From the NCBI GenBank assembly GCA_963831235.1, contig CAWHPS010000027.1, positions 1 to 64,000 on the forward strand: a stretch of 64,000 nucleotides of DNA, in the 5' to 3' direction. This DNA comes from CAWHPS01 sp963831235. GTDB lineage: Bacteria; Fibrobacterota; OXYB2-FULL-49-7; JAEUSG01. The notes beneath the pieces were generated by a model that made no database searches, was not told where the DNA came from, and saw only the letters and a program-made list of their open reading frames with translations. The translations under genes were made by a program, and so were the position numbers. This document shows, in pieces, positions 27,887 through 36,863 of the stretch. How positions within the stretch are numbered: the first letter of the stretch is position 1; every line of letters starts with the position of its first letter.

Positions 27887-28154
27887 TCTGCTTGGACGGA
27901 CATGGCAGTGCTGATTAGGGCACTCGTACATTGTCTTGCTTTCCGCAAAAACACATATATTAACACTAACTATACAATTATTATAGTTTATGTCAATGCA
28001 TCTGAATTATTACAAAAGAATAGAGAAATGGGCACCTATTGGGAATTTAACCCTCCATAGCATCTGAGTTCTTAATTTCGTTAATGCTGTCTTAATATCA
28101 TCATTTTATTGCATTTGTTCCTGATGTTTTGCTTGAGAAACATGACTTTTAACT

Positions 28155-28170
28155 TGGCACTTGTTTTGCG
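28155..28170 (+). promoter_or_regulatory. Sigma-54-type promoter upstream of clsB-like operon
   Basis: TGGCACTTGTTTTGCG has the full TGGCAC -24 box, and TTGC at the correct -12 spacing, on the coding strand. It lies about 300 bp before ATG 28471. Confidence 0.55.
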
Positions 28171-28263
28171 TGACAATATTTAGTCAAGGGACCTATTGAA
28201 AACAAGCCATATCCTGAATCTGTGATTTACAAGAAATACATCATGGGGTATCGTGGATAAAAA

Positions 28264-28347
28264 ATGATGCTTCAAGTGGAGTTTCATGGTAACTGGAGCC
28301 TGTTATCATTTTTGTGCAAGGTATATGGCTTTCTATTATTGGCATAG
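28264..28347 (+). CDS. Possible short leader peptide (27 codons)
   Basis: From ATG 28264 a short frame encodes MMLQVEFHGNWSLLSF and ends in a hydrophobic GFLLLA before TAG. It lies in the leader between the sigma-54-like promoter and the clsB-like gene. Only a weak GTGGAT precedes it. This may be chance; it is listed because it is the only open frame in the leader. Confidence 0.2.
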   Translation: MMLQVEFHGNWSLLSFLCKVYGFLLLA

Positions 28348-28470
28348 TAAATACCATAAACCGATTAGGTTGCGATTTTGAACATTGTTTGTAATTTAAA
28401 TTTCCTTTATAGTCTAATACAAAACCAACTGTATTTACCAATAGGTATATTGTAATTTATATTGATAAAG

Positions 28471-29631
28471 ATGAAACATAATGCCACCTGGGACACTGAA
28501 AATATTTTCCATCGTGCTAATGAATTCTATAATGCGGTTTTAGAGGACATTTCGCATGCCAGGGAAAGTATTGACCTTGAGGTTTACATTTTCAACCATG
28601 ATGCTCTTGGACAGCGTTTCATGGAGGCGCTGAAAGAGGCCGCAAAAAGAAAAGTCATTGTTCGTGTAATAGCTGACGGATTCGGCGCTGCTGAATGGGC
28701 CTCTCGTTATATACCGGGCCTTTTGAATGCCGGTGTTGACGTGCGGGTTTTTCGCCCAATGCCGTGGTTTTTTCTTAGAACAGCAACAAGCCGGGTGCCT
28801 CCTCTTAACAGAATTGTGCGCTTGCTCGTGTCCATGAACCGACGTAACCACAGAAAATTATGGATAATCGACGGGTGTATCGCTTATGTGGGCAGCCTTA
28901 ACATATCAGCGGATCACCTTGAAAAAGCTGAAGGGGGAGGCAGCTGGCGAGACACCGGAATACGCGTGGAAGGGTCTGCCGTGGCTGAACTTATCTGGGG
29001 ATTTGAAAAAGCCTGGTCAGCATCCTGGAGATTTGGGGGGCGCAGAAGCTTTTTTAATAGACGTCTTTCAGCCTTCCGGCCTGACAACCAATCTGGCCTT
29101 GTGCGACTTAATGATCGCCTTAAATCCAGGCGGTGGCTGTTCAGGAACCTGCTCCACCGTATTTCATTCTCAAAAACCCGAATCTGGATCACAAATCCGT
29201 ATTTTATTCCTTCGCGAAGACTTGTGCTCCGCCTCTGCCTTGCCGCAAGGCGAGGTGTTGACGTAAGGATACTGGTTCCTCGAAGGCCGGATCACAAGCT
29301 TGTCCACTGGGTAACATCGGCTTTTTTTAAACGGCTCCTGCGCGCACGCGTACGCATATTTGAATACCTGCCGAGTGTCCTTCATGCCAAGCTCGTTCAA
29401 ATTGACGATTGGGCTATTGTGGGATCCAGCAACCTCAACCACCGGAGCCTGCTGCATGATCTCGAGGTGGATTTGGTGGTGACACATGAAGAGTCAAAGG
29501 CTTCGCTCGAACGCCAGTTTTTACTTGACTTAACTCAATCCGAAGAGATAACGTCCAGGGTTATTGGAAAGAGATCATGGCTGGGTATGCTTTTGGGCCG
29601 GATACTTCTATTATTCCGTCATTGGATGTAA
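28471..29631 (+). CDS. clsB: Cardiolipin synthase-like phospholipase D protein
   Basis: A protein of about 386 residues with two HKD motifs of the phospholipase D superfamily: NHRKLWIIDGCIAYVGSLN and LHAKLVQIDDWAIVGSSNLN. The length and spacing fit bacterial cardiolipin synthase B (YbhO), which joins phosphatidyl groups at the membrane. No N-terminal membrane helices, as in ClsB. The start is taken as ATG 28471 (TTG 28462 adds three codons). It is followed after 1 bp by an endonuclease/exonuclease/phosphatase gene, the same pairing as ybhO-ybhP in E. coli. Confidence 0.85.
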   Translation: MKHNATWDTENIFHRANEFYNAVLEDISHARESIDLEVYIFNHDALGQRFMEALKEAAKRKVIVRVIADGFGAAEWASRYIPGLLNAGVDVRVFRPMPWFFLRTATSRVPPLNRIVRLLVSMNRRNHRKLWIIDGCIAYVGSLNISADHLEKAEGGGSWRDTGIRVEGSAVAELIWGFEKAWSASWRFGGRRSFFNRRLSAFRPDNQSGLVRLNDRLKSRRWLFRNLLHRISFSKTRIWITNPYFIPSRRLVLRLCLAARRGVDVRILVPRRPDHKLVHWVTSAFFKRLLRARVRIFEYLPSVLHAKLVQIDDWAIVGSSNLNHRSLLHDLEVDLVVTHEESKASLERQFLLDLTQSEEITSRVIGKRSWLGMLLGRILLLFRHWM

Positions 29632-29632
29632 C

Positions 29633-30388
29633 ATGAAATCCCATCTCATTCATGTGTTATCTTACAATATTCATAAGGGATTCAGCACGACTAAGCTGCG
29701 TTTTGTTCTCTCAAAAATGAAGCAGGCCATACAAAAGACGCACGCTGAACTTGTGTTTCTTCAGGAGGTACTCGGGCGCCATAAGAAGCACGACCGCAGG
29801 TTTAAAGAAGCATGGCAGGAAATTTCACAGCTTGAATACATTGCGGACCAGGTATGGCCGCATAGCGCTTATGGGAAGAACGCAGTTTACACGGCCGGAC
29901 ATCATGGCAATGCAATTTTAAGCAAGCACCCCATTTCCTGTGTTGAGAACCTGGATGTTTCAACAAGTCGCCTTCAAAAGCGGGGGCTTTTGCATGCACG
30001 CATTGCCTTTCCGGACCGCAAAGAAGAGCTTCATGCCATCTGCCTGCAGCTTGACCTTTTTGAATCAGGCAGGCGGAAACAGGTTGAACGTTTATGCGAG
30101 CGAATACTTGATGCAGTGCCCATAAAATCGCCTCTGATTGTGGCTGGTGATTTCAATGACTGGCGGGGGCGTATTTCATCTGTACTTGAAAAACGGCTGA
30201 ACCTGCAAGAGGTTTTTCAGAGTGTTTACGGTAAACATGCTCGTACATTTCCAAGTTTTCGGCCTGTGTTGCGGTTGGATAGAATTTACGTTCGTGGACT
30301 CAAGATACGCACTGCGCTTGCTCTTTCGGACGCGCCATGGAACCGTATGTCTGATCACGCGGCTTTGTTTTCGGAATTATCATTTTAG
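29633..30388 (+). CDS. ybhP: Endonuclease/exonuclease/phosphatase-family protein (YbhP-like)
   Basis: A 251-residue EEP-superfamily protein: VLSYNIHKGFS, ELVFLQEVLG, GHHGNAILSKHPI, LIVAGDFNDWRGR and a C-terminal MSDHAALFSEL. These are the metal-binding Asn/Glu, the DFND motif and the SDH catalytic motif. ATG 29633 lies 1 bp after the cardiolipin synthase-like stop, so the two are translationally coupled. E. coli YbhP occupies the same position, and a role in phospholipid metabolism is inferred from that. There is no signal peptide. Confidence 0.85.
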   Translation: MKSHLIHVLSYNIHKGFSTTKLRFVLSKMKQAIQKTHAELVFLQEVLGRHKKHDRRFKEAWQEISQLEYIADQVWPHSAYGKNAVYTAGHHGNAILSKHPISCVENLDVSTSRLQKRGLLHARIAFPDRKEELHAICLQLDLFESGRRKQVERLCERILDAVPIKSPLIVAGDFNDWRGRISSVLEKRLNLQEVFQSVYGKHARTFPSFRPVLRLDRIYVRGLKIRTALALSDAPWNRMSDHAALFSELSF

Positions 30389-30418
30389 TATTGATTCATA
30401 AGTATTCTTAGTCAGATA

Positions 30419-31076
30419 TCAATGCCATCTGAAAATCTTAAACCCTGCTAAAAAGAGAGCTGCACCGATTGCAGAAAGCATTATTGCAGGCAGTAGAATT
30501 TCCGTGCAGCCAGCACCCTCAATGAATATTTTTCGCATATTGTCGGCGAGAAGCGTGAGGGGAAATCTTTGTATCACAGGCACGATCCATCCCGGAAAAT
30601 TATGATAACTGAAGAAGATACCTGATAGTACCATCATGGGCATTACAAAAGCGCGTATCATCCCGTTGCCCATCTCGGTGTTTGAGGTCCGTGCTTGAAA
30701 CCAGTACCGCGATGCCTGCAAACATTATGTTGCCGGCAATAAAAAGTATGAGCGTTGCCAAAAGACTCCCCTGGATTGTGATATTAAAAACCAGGTGTGC
30801 AAAAATAAAAAGAAGGATGCCTTCAACAAAGTTCATTCCTATCCTGACAGCCATTATGGAAATCAGAAAATGTGATTTTAGCATTGGAGTTGCAATCATT
30901 CTGCGCAGGAGTTTCTTACCCCTTTTTCCAATTATCCCGTAACTTACTCCCCACATGCACGACATCATGATCCCCATTGCAATCAGACCCAGCACCAGAA
31001 AGTCAACGTAACGTGTACCAGGCAGGGTAAAAGCTTGCGAAAAGGCGCAGTGATTCCCAGTTTTAACAAATGTCAA
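30419..31076 (-). pseudogene. ABC-2 transporter permease remnant (N-truncated and frameshifted)
   Basis: Two frames give the C-terminal ~218 residues of an ABC-2 (DrrB/YbhR-type) permease: FLVLGLIAMGIMMS..GKKLLRRMIATPM, then GSLLATLILFIAGNIMFAGIAVLVSS, joined near 30700 to RTSNTEMGNGMIRAFVMPMMVLSGIFFSYHNFP and a last helix. The usual ~150 N-terminal residues and the ATPase partner are absent. Because it is both truncated and shifted, this is probably a real pseudogene. It is convergent with the ybhP-like gene; the E. coli ybh region also has ABC-2 genes nearby, so it may be a relic of that association. Confidence 0.75.
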
Positions 31077-31231
31077 TTTCCAGGTGTTTCATTTTTAAGT
31101 TCCATTCCACATTGGTAATACAATATATTAGAGGTAATTAATTTGTTCTATATCAACCTATTCACATTTTTCCAGTTTTTAAATGAAACATATCAGATTA
31201 GAAAGCTTTCAAACATAAAAGGAGGCCCTCT

Positions 31232-33874
31232 ATGAAAAATAAAATCCTGACAATTATATGCATGTTTCAGTTATTTGCACTGGCATATAGTGAACCAATT
31301 GTTAAACTTTATGTAAAGGAACGAGCTGGTATTTCCCGTATTTCGGAACCGGTTTTGACCGGCGTGCCTCTGCCGGAAAACCTGGTTACCGACACAGCCG
31401 AGTTCGCACTTAAGGATGAAGATGGCGATGTAATACCATGTGATTTCCGCATTGCCGCAAAATGGTGGCAGGACAAGAAATCCATCCGATGGCTCCATGT
31501 TGATTTCAAAGCGGATATAGCCGCCAATGAAACAAAAGTTTACACTCTCTTTAAGGATCCCGCCCTCCATTCAGTAAACGGAAACAACATAAGCGCGGTT
31601 GATACAGGAAATTTCATTCAGATTACAACAGGACCATTACGCTTCATTGTCAGGAAAAAGAACTTCAACCTGTTTGATCAGGTATGGATTGACGAAACAG
31701 GCCTCGGCACATTTGATGACAACCACAGGGTGGTAGCATCGCATAACAGGGGTTTCAGCCTCCTTTCAAAAGGTGTCCGTTATTACGCGTCAAATGATGA
31801 TTCGTCAACAGCCGTAATTGAACGCCTTGGTCCCATGTCCTGCGTCATAAAAGCCGAAGCGCGCCTTAGAAACGCTTCTGGCACAGCGAGTTATTATATA
31901 ATAACCCGTATAACGTCTTATCGTAATTCTAGATTAGTCAAGGTAACGTTCTCGTTTGAAAACCGCAATCCTGATACCGACAACTATATTTCAATGTACG
32001 GCCTTAATCTGGAACTTCCACTTTCACTGTCCGAGAAACGATTTGCACTTGGTTCAAACAAAGGTTTCAAGACAGGGGCCCTTTCCACAAATGATACGGC
32101 CTGGCTGCTGGTTGATAAGATTGATCACTATACTTACGGTGGCATACTGAATGACAGTGGAAACACAAGGCAGGATAAATGTCCTGACTTTGGCATGATC
32201 AGTCTTTCCGACAATACAAAAGGCGCGGCCTTAAGCGCCAAATGGTTCTGGCAGATGTATCCTTCATCCGTTGAGGCAAGCGGGGACGGTCTTCTTAACC
32301 TCGGTCTTTTTTCCCACAGGTTCAGAAACGGATCCACTGCTTACCCACCCAGGCATGAAGATCATTATGATATTTATGCGGGCATGTCAAGAACACATGA
32401 AATCCGCTTTGCATTCTTCAATACAAAGGACGACTCAACCATACGCTCTGAACTTTCAGGAGTGAACAGCCGCCTTTTCGCTCTTGCACCCGCTGCCTGG
32501 TTCTGCAGGACAGCAAAGGCATTCGGCGCAATGGCTGAAAAGGAAAACACATCTCTTTTTATGCCATCAAATCTAAACCTTATCAGCAGCGCTGAAAAAG
32601 CCATGCAGCTCGGCGCCAATGTATGCATTGGAAATACAAACTCCCTGATTGGAGGCAAGGATGCATACGATTATTTAGGCTGGGGAGACAACCCGCATGC
32701 ATCATTCGGAGATCAGTTTCTTCTCTGGAACGGAAATTATTACGATCTTCCGCATCTTATGTTTCAGAATTTTGCGTGGACCATGGACTACAGGTATCTT
32801 GACTATGCGATCGCCCATGCGTCCCATGTCCAGGATCTTCACCAGTGCCATTTTGAACCTGGTGACTATAAGGACGGCGCATGCCGTTATTGCCCTGTTA
32901 CAAACCAAATCGGTGATGGTAACAACACGCTATCGCCGGTTGTAATGACCCAGACCAGCCACCACAAGACACAATGCCTGTTTGATAACTACTATCTTAC
33001 CGGCGAGGAGCGTTCACTCGAAACGGCACTGAGGGGTGTAAAATGGATCCAGCAGAAAATGGATGAAGGCACGGATTTATACAACCTCCTGAGTTTTCCC
33101 AGGCGTCTCGGCAACATACTTCTGACCCTGATGGAAGGCTATAAATTTAATTTTGACCCTGCCATACTTAACCAGATTTCCTATGACCTTCGATTTACAA
33201 GAGAGAACCTTAATGGAGGAGGAATTGATGGGGGAAGCGGCGCCTGGATGGGCGGAATACTGCTCGATGCCCTGACGGACATTGCAATCATGCTTGATAA
33301 TGATTCTTCAGCGCTTCTTGTAAAGCAGATAGTTGATAAAACCACCTATGGAATAGGCAGCAACATGGCCTATCCAAGGGCCTGGGTGGCTTCCAGGTTT
33401 CATGACAGCACTTATTTATCATGGGCAGCCGAACTTTACCCCTCTCTCGGGAATGGAATGAATTATAGCCACCATGAGGTTGATTATTCACTTGCCGGAC
33501 GGGCTGTGGTAAAATCATTTTATTATTTTGCAATACCTGATTCGCTTAAATCTATCGGGATTGAAAACATCCCCGAGCTTCCCGACACGCGCGATCCTAT
33601 TCGGATTTATCCTAATCCGTTTAATCCGAACATACGGATTTCCTATAACCTGAAAAATCACGAAAAGGGCGACATACATACCATCATATACAGCCTTGAT
33701 GGGCGACGTGTTTATGAAAAGTCGCTTAAATCAGAAAACCTTGGCAACGGCTGTGCAATGATGTCATGGGATGGCAGGGCAGCTTCAGGCAAACCTGCCG
33801 CAGCCGGGATTTATATTGTCAAAGTTGCAGGAAACGGTATTGCTTTTCAGAAGCGGATAACACTGATCCGTTGA
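31232..33874 (+). CDS. Secreted PcRGLX/YetA-like polysaccharide lyase with C-terminal sorting domain
   Basis: An 880-residue protein: signal peptide (ILTIICMFQLFALAYS), then an N-terminal RIFT-barrel-like region (LTGVPLPENLV..AEFALKDEDGDVIPCDFRIAAKW, SIRWLHVDFKADI) and a long alpha/alpha-barrel-like middle. This pattern matches the exo-rhamnogalacturonan lyase family PL26 (PcRGLX) and YetA relatives. The last ~90 residues (IRIYPNPFNPNIRISYNL...WDGRAASGKPAAAGIYIVKV) form a type IX-type sorting tail. AAAGGAGG precedes ATG 31232. It probably attacks pectic polysaccharide outside the cell. Family assignment is by pattern only. Confidence 0.7.
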   Translation: MKNKILTIICMFQLFALAYSEPIVKLYVKERAGISRISEPVLTGVPLPENLVTDTAEFALKDEDGDVIPCDFRIAAKWWQDKKSIRWLHVDFKADIAANETKVYTLFKDPALHSVNGNNISAVDTGNFIQITTGPLRFIVRKKNFNLFDQVWIDETGLGTFDDNHRVVASHNRGFSLLSKGVRYYASNDDSSTAVIERLGPMSCVIKAEARLRNASGTASYYIITRITSYRNSRLVKVTFSFENRNPDTDNYISMYGLNLELPLSLSEKRFALGSNKGFKTGALSTNDTAWLLVDKIDHYTYGGILNDSGNTRQDKCPDFGMISLSDNTKGAALSAKWFWQMYPSSVEASGDGLLNLGLFSHRFRNGSTAYPPRHEDHYDIYAGMSRTHEIRFAFFNTKDDSTIRSELSGVNSRLFALAPAAWFCRTAKAFGAMAEKENTSLFMPSNLNLISSAEKAMQLGANVCIGNTNSLIGGKDAYDYLGWGDNPHASFGDQFLLWNGNYYDLPHLMFQNFAWTMDYRYLDYAIAHASHVQDLHQCHFEPGDYKDGACRYCPVTNQIGDGNNTLSPVVMTQTSHHKTQCLFDNYYLTGEERSLETALRGVKWIQQKMDEGTDLYNLLSFPRRLGNILLTLMEGYKFNFDPAILNQISYDLRFTRENLNGGGIDGGSGAWMGGILLDALTDIAIMLDNDSSALLVKQIVDKTTYGIGSNMAYPRAWVASRFHDSTYLSWAAELYPSLGNGMNYSHHEVDYSLAGRAVVKSFYYFAIPDSLKSIGIENIPELPDTRDPIRIYPNPFNPNIRISYNLKNHEKGDIHTIIYSLDGRRVYEKSLKSENLGNGCAMMSWDGRAASGKPAAAGIYIVKVAGNGIAFQKRITLIR

Positions 33875-33919
33875 ATATAACGGCCTGATGGGACCGGGGC
33901 GTGTAATTGAGGGATGGGC

Positions 33920-35565
33920 TTAGTTTGCAATTGGCGACAAAACCAGTTCTTCCAGCTTTGCGCGAATACTTGGTATTGAAGCGGGGATAATACTGATATT
34001 CCTGATACCGGAAGCTATCAGCCATTCCAGGTTACGCGGGTCTTTGGCCAGCTCCCCGCAAAATAAAAGCGGGCGTCCTTCATTATTAGCTGTCAAGGCA
34101 ACGGATTTTACAAGGGAATGTAATATCGGATGATGTGAAATGTTCGGGATGGTCTCGCCATCATCATCCCTATCAATTCCGAAAAGATATTTTATAAGGT
34201 CATTGGAACCGATACAACCAAAATCAGCTTTCCTAAGCAGTGCGCGTGCTTCCAGGCAGGCTGAAGGAAGTTCCAACATAGGGCCATGTCGAATTACTCC
34301 TGTTTTGATTGAAGATACTGCCTGTAAAAACATGGCCTTCAAACGGATGAATTGTTTTGCATCCATAATCATCGGATACACCACATTAAGCGGATTGTTT
34401 TGAGAAGCCGATACCATGGCCCTGGCTTGTTCCTGCAAAACTTCCGGATGTTCAAGTAAAAACCAGGCGCCATAAGAACACATGCTGTTATTTTCCTTTT
34501 GCATCTTATCAAAAGCCGGAATACTTTTATCTTCTTCAATATCAAGCAATCGTATGAATACCGGGAGTTCCCCCATGGCCTCAAATACCTTGTAATAGCG
34601 TTCCGCCTGCTCGGATTCGTCAAGTCTTCTACCGGCAAGCATAAACTCAAATTCAGTACGATAAAGTCCAATCCCATCGGCAGTGGAATTCTGCACACGC
34701 ATAATGTCTTTGGAAAAATTAAGATTAGACATGATTCTAATGCCGCGGTACCCGTTTCCTGTATTAAGCTCGTTCACATTCATGGCAATTATATTTCGCG
34801 CCCTTGACAGGCGGATTAGTTTTTTGATCCTGTCAGGGAAATTGTGGCAATGCCCTTGGTACCGTTAACAGTTACAGGCATACCATCCGTTATTAAGGAA
34901 AAAATGTTTTTAAGACCGCTTACACAGGGTATTTCAAGCGCCCTGCAAAGAATGGCTGCATGAGATGTTTTTCCTCCATTCTCGGCCAGTATCCCTTTCA
35001 CATTTACCAGATTTTGTTCAATTACAAAACGTGTTGTAAGGTCGCTTGTCACCGCAATACGGGCCAAACCTCCCTTTTTCTTTTTCACAAATCTGCCGTT
35101 CTTGAAAAAGATATTAGGCCGATCCAGCGCATCTATCAATCCGATACGAAGATCCTCAAGGTCTAAAACCCTGTCTCGTACAGGGTCATGTTCACTTATC
35201 GCAAAACGCTTTTTGTATTCTTCAACAACCTGACGAACCGCCTGAGGCGCCCGGAGGCTCCGATCCCTTATGGCGGAAAATATTCGATCCCTGAAAGATG
35301 CTTCTTCAAGGAGGACTTTTTGCATGGCAAAAAGATCCAAATGATCCCCTGAAAGGCTGTCCTTTAAAAATCTCTCTGTATATTCTATTACCACTAAAAG
35401 CAGCTGAAATGCCTGCCTGATACGTGCAATCTCCTCCTTTATTTCCGTATCCGAAACAATTCCCTTCTCTTCCTCAATTCCAGGACCGCATTGTTCGATA
35501 CGGGCCCTGCCTGAAGAAACGCCGGATGAAATTGCAATTCCAGTAAGAATCCGCGTATTCTTCAA
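33920..35565 (-). CDS. ptsI: PTS enzyme I-like phosphoenolpyruvate-utilising protein, split by a frameshift at A-AAA-AAC
   Basis: Two frames give about 548 residues of an enzyme I-type protein. The N-part (TTG 35565 start) has the HPr-binding and phospho-His domains with the phosphorylated histidine motif GGKTSHAAILCRALEIPCVSG. The C-part has the PEP-binding TIM barrel with IGLYRTEFEFM and LFCGELAKDPRNLEWL. The first frame stops (TAA) directly after TCA-AAA-AAC; in the -1 frame reading continues through KLIRLSRARNIIAMNVNE into the C-part. Enzyme I passes phosphate from PEP to HPr. No HPr gene is nearby, so it could be a regulatory EI paralogue. Confidence 0.8.
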
Positions 35566-36211
35566 TAATATATTTTCCGTATTTTTTTTCCGCGTAATTG
35601 TATCCTTTTGTTATGCACGCCTCCCAAACAGAACCACCTCCCTGAATCATCGGTTCATAAATGATTCTAAGAATATCAGAGGGTCTTCTTAAAATTCATT
35701 TTCCTTTTTGCTTCTTAATTAAAGGGCCGCGGTTGGTTAATAGCTAATTATGGCTACATCAATATCAGAAACAACTCCGAAAACACTTTGTCCGTCTTAT
35801 TGGACGGGTTTTTGTCTCCGAAAAACTTGTGTAATAACTGGTTTCACCATTTTCCACCTCTTCCAACCGCGGCTTTTTATTTAAAAGCCCCATCATCGGC
35901 TTAAGTAAGACCGACCCGCTGAATTTTCTGTTCTTCGGTTCTCGAACAAAATTATTTCAACGTGAAATGGGGCCATTATTTTCCATTACATTATTATAGA
36001 AAGCAATCCGCATACCATGATGTTTTTCATGCAAAACCCTAAGTTCACTGAAAATATTCCTAAAGTCTTTAAGAAACCTAAAATTATCTACAAAAATAAG
36101 AATCCATTTTATGCATTTCCGAAATCATGACTCTTGTTAACGAGAAGAAGACTTCCCCAAAAACCCTTCAACACCCATTCCGGTAAGCTGTTAGAATGCT
36201 TTAAACGCAGA
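35566..36211. other. Long intergenic region with a structured-RNA candidate
   Basis: Between divergent enzyme I and STAS genes. It holds the inverted-repeat-bounded element at 35727-35885 and a sigma-54-type promoter at its right end. The rest (35890-36210) is AT-rich and I see nothing else in it. Confidence 0.5.
35727..35885 (+). ncRNA. Candidate structured small RNA with terminator
   Basis: GCCGCGGTTGG (about 35728-35738) pairs with CCAACCGCGGC (about 35865-35875), an 11-bp GC-rich closing helix in an AT-rich region, and the 3' arm is followed directly by a T-run, like an intrinsic terminator. Inside is an apical hairpin (CCGTC/GACGG, 35792-35807) followed by GTTTTTG, flanked by two near-copies of CTCCGAAAA. 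The overall form, a long closing stem with a mostly open middle and a terminal hairpin (~155 nt), loosely recalls 6S RNA. I cannot match conserved 6S sequence, so the class is open. Confidence 0.4.
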
Positions 36212-36227
36212 TGGTAGGATTATTGCG
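36212..36227 (+). promoter_or_regulatory. Possible sigma-54 promoter before STAS gene
   Basis: TGGTAGGATTATTGCG has GG and GC at -24/-12 spacing on the coding strand. The implied start near 36238 supports use of ATG 36261 rather than 36237. It is a weaker match than the others in this window. Confidence 0.4.
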
Positions 36228-36260
36228 TATAAATTTATGTTCTTTATGAAGGGAAATAAA

Positions 36261-36635
36261 ATGGTACAAGCTCTTTCAGAAAATAGTTTCATTACAGTAG
36301 GCTCCAATGAAAAAGACGGCAATTATACAATTAATGTTGTTGGTGAGATGATCGGGGATTCTGCGGACAGCCTCATTGGTATTGTAGAGAATGCCTTCTT
36401 AAAAACAAAATCTTTGCAACTCATACTTGATTTACGTGATGTGACCTATATTAACAGTTATAGTTTCGGTATCCTGTCGTATCTGTGGCGTGTTGTCAGG
36501 GAGAATGGACGCAGGCTTTATATTGTCGCAAATTCCGCCATAAACTTGAAGTTTGACAGGCTGGGTTTTAACAACAAGGCTGGCCTGAAAATCATCAGTC
36601 TAAATAAGGTTCCGCAATTGGATATGACATATTGA
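36261..36635 (+). CDS. STAS-domain protein (anti-sigma factor antagonist-like)
   Basis: About 124 residues from ATG 36261, chosen because AAGGGA lies 7 bases upstream; ATG 36237 is an alternative. The fold pattern NYTINVVGEMIGDSADSLIGIV...SLQLILDLRDVTYINSYSFGILSYLWRVVRENGRRLYIVAN matches STAS domains (SpoIIAA type), with the conserved DLRDVTYINSYSFG at the usual phosphorylatable Ser/Thr loop. Such proteins act by partner switching with anti-sigma kinases. No kinase or phosphatase partner lies nearby. Confidence 0.85.
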   Translation: MVQALSENSFITVGSNEKDGNYTINVVGEMIGDSADSLIGIVENAFLKTKSLQLILDLRDVTYINSYSFGILSYLWRVVRENGRRLYIVANSAINLKFDRLGFNNKAGLKIISLNKVPQLDMTY

Positions 36636-36789
36636 TCTGAGAGTATTATATAAAGGTCAATCTGCCAACTCACTTTGCATTCTTTTGACAGCTTTCATGG
36701 CAATAAAACCCTTTAGACCGCACATATTAACCATCACAAATTTTCATAACCCCTGATTTGTCTTTCTATTGCATGGTTTTTAAATAAGC

Positions 36790-36805
36790 TGGCATAATGC
36801 TTGCA
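36790..36805 (+). promoter_or_regulatory. Sigma-54 promoter of the first CBM9-type gene
   Basis: TGGCATAATGCTTGCA matches the -24/-12 consensus and lies about 60 bp before ATG 36864. The region upstream (about 36660-36710) resembles the region upstream of the second CBM9-type gene, with TGGCAAT and TTGACA/TTGCCA blocks in the same order. Confidence 0.7.
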
Positions 36806-36863
36806 GATATGCATTGTGTTAAAATAAATAGCCTTTATCACAAAACTTTAAGAGGAGGTTTGT

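Larger units (their letters stand above)
27887..28470. other. Long intergenic region before the cardiolipin synthase gene
   Basis: A 584-bp AT-rich stretch. It contains a near-perfect sigma-54 promoter match (28155-28170), leaving a leader of about 300 bases before the downstream gene, and a possible 27-codon open frame (28264-28347). No terminator, RNA gene or repeat was recognised. Confidence 0.5.

Noticed and set aside
30419..31076. Functional ABC-2 exporter gene
   Set aside because: It lacks about 150 N-terminal residues and an ATPase partner, in addition to the frameshift.
35727..35885. tmRNA or RNase P RNA
   Set aside because: It is too short for either, lacks a tRNA-like end or CCA, and shows no RNase P core motifs.
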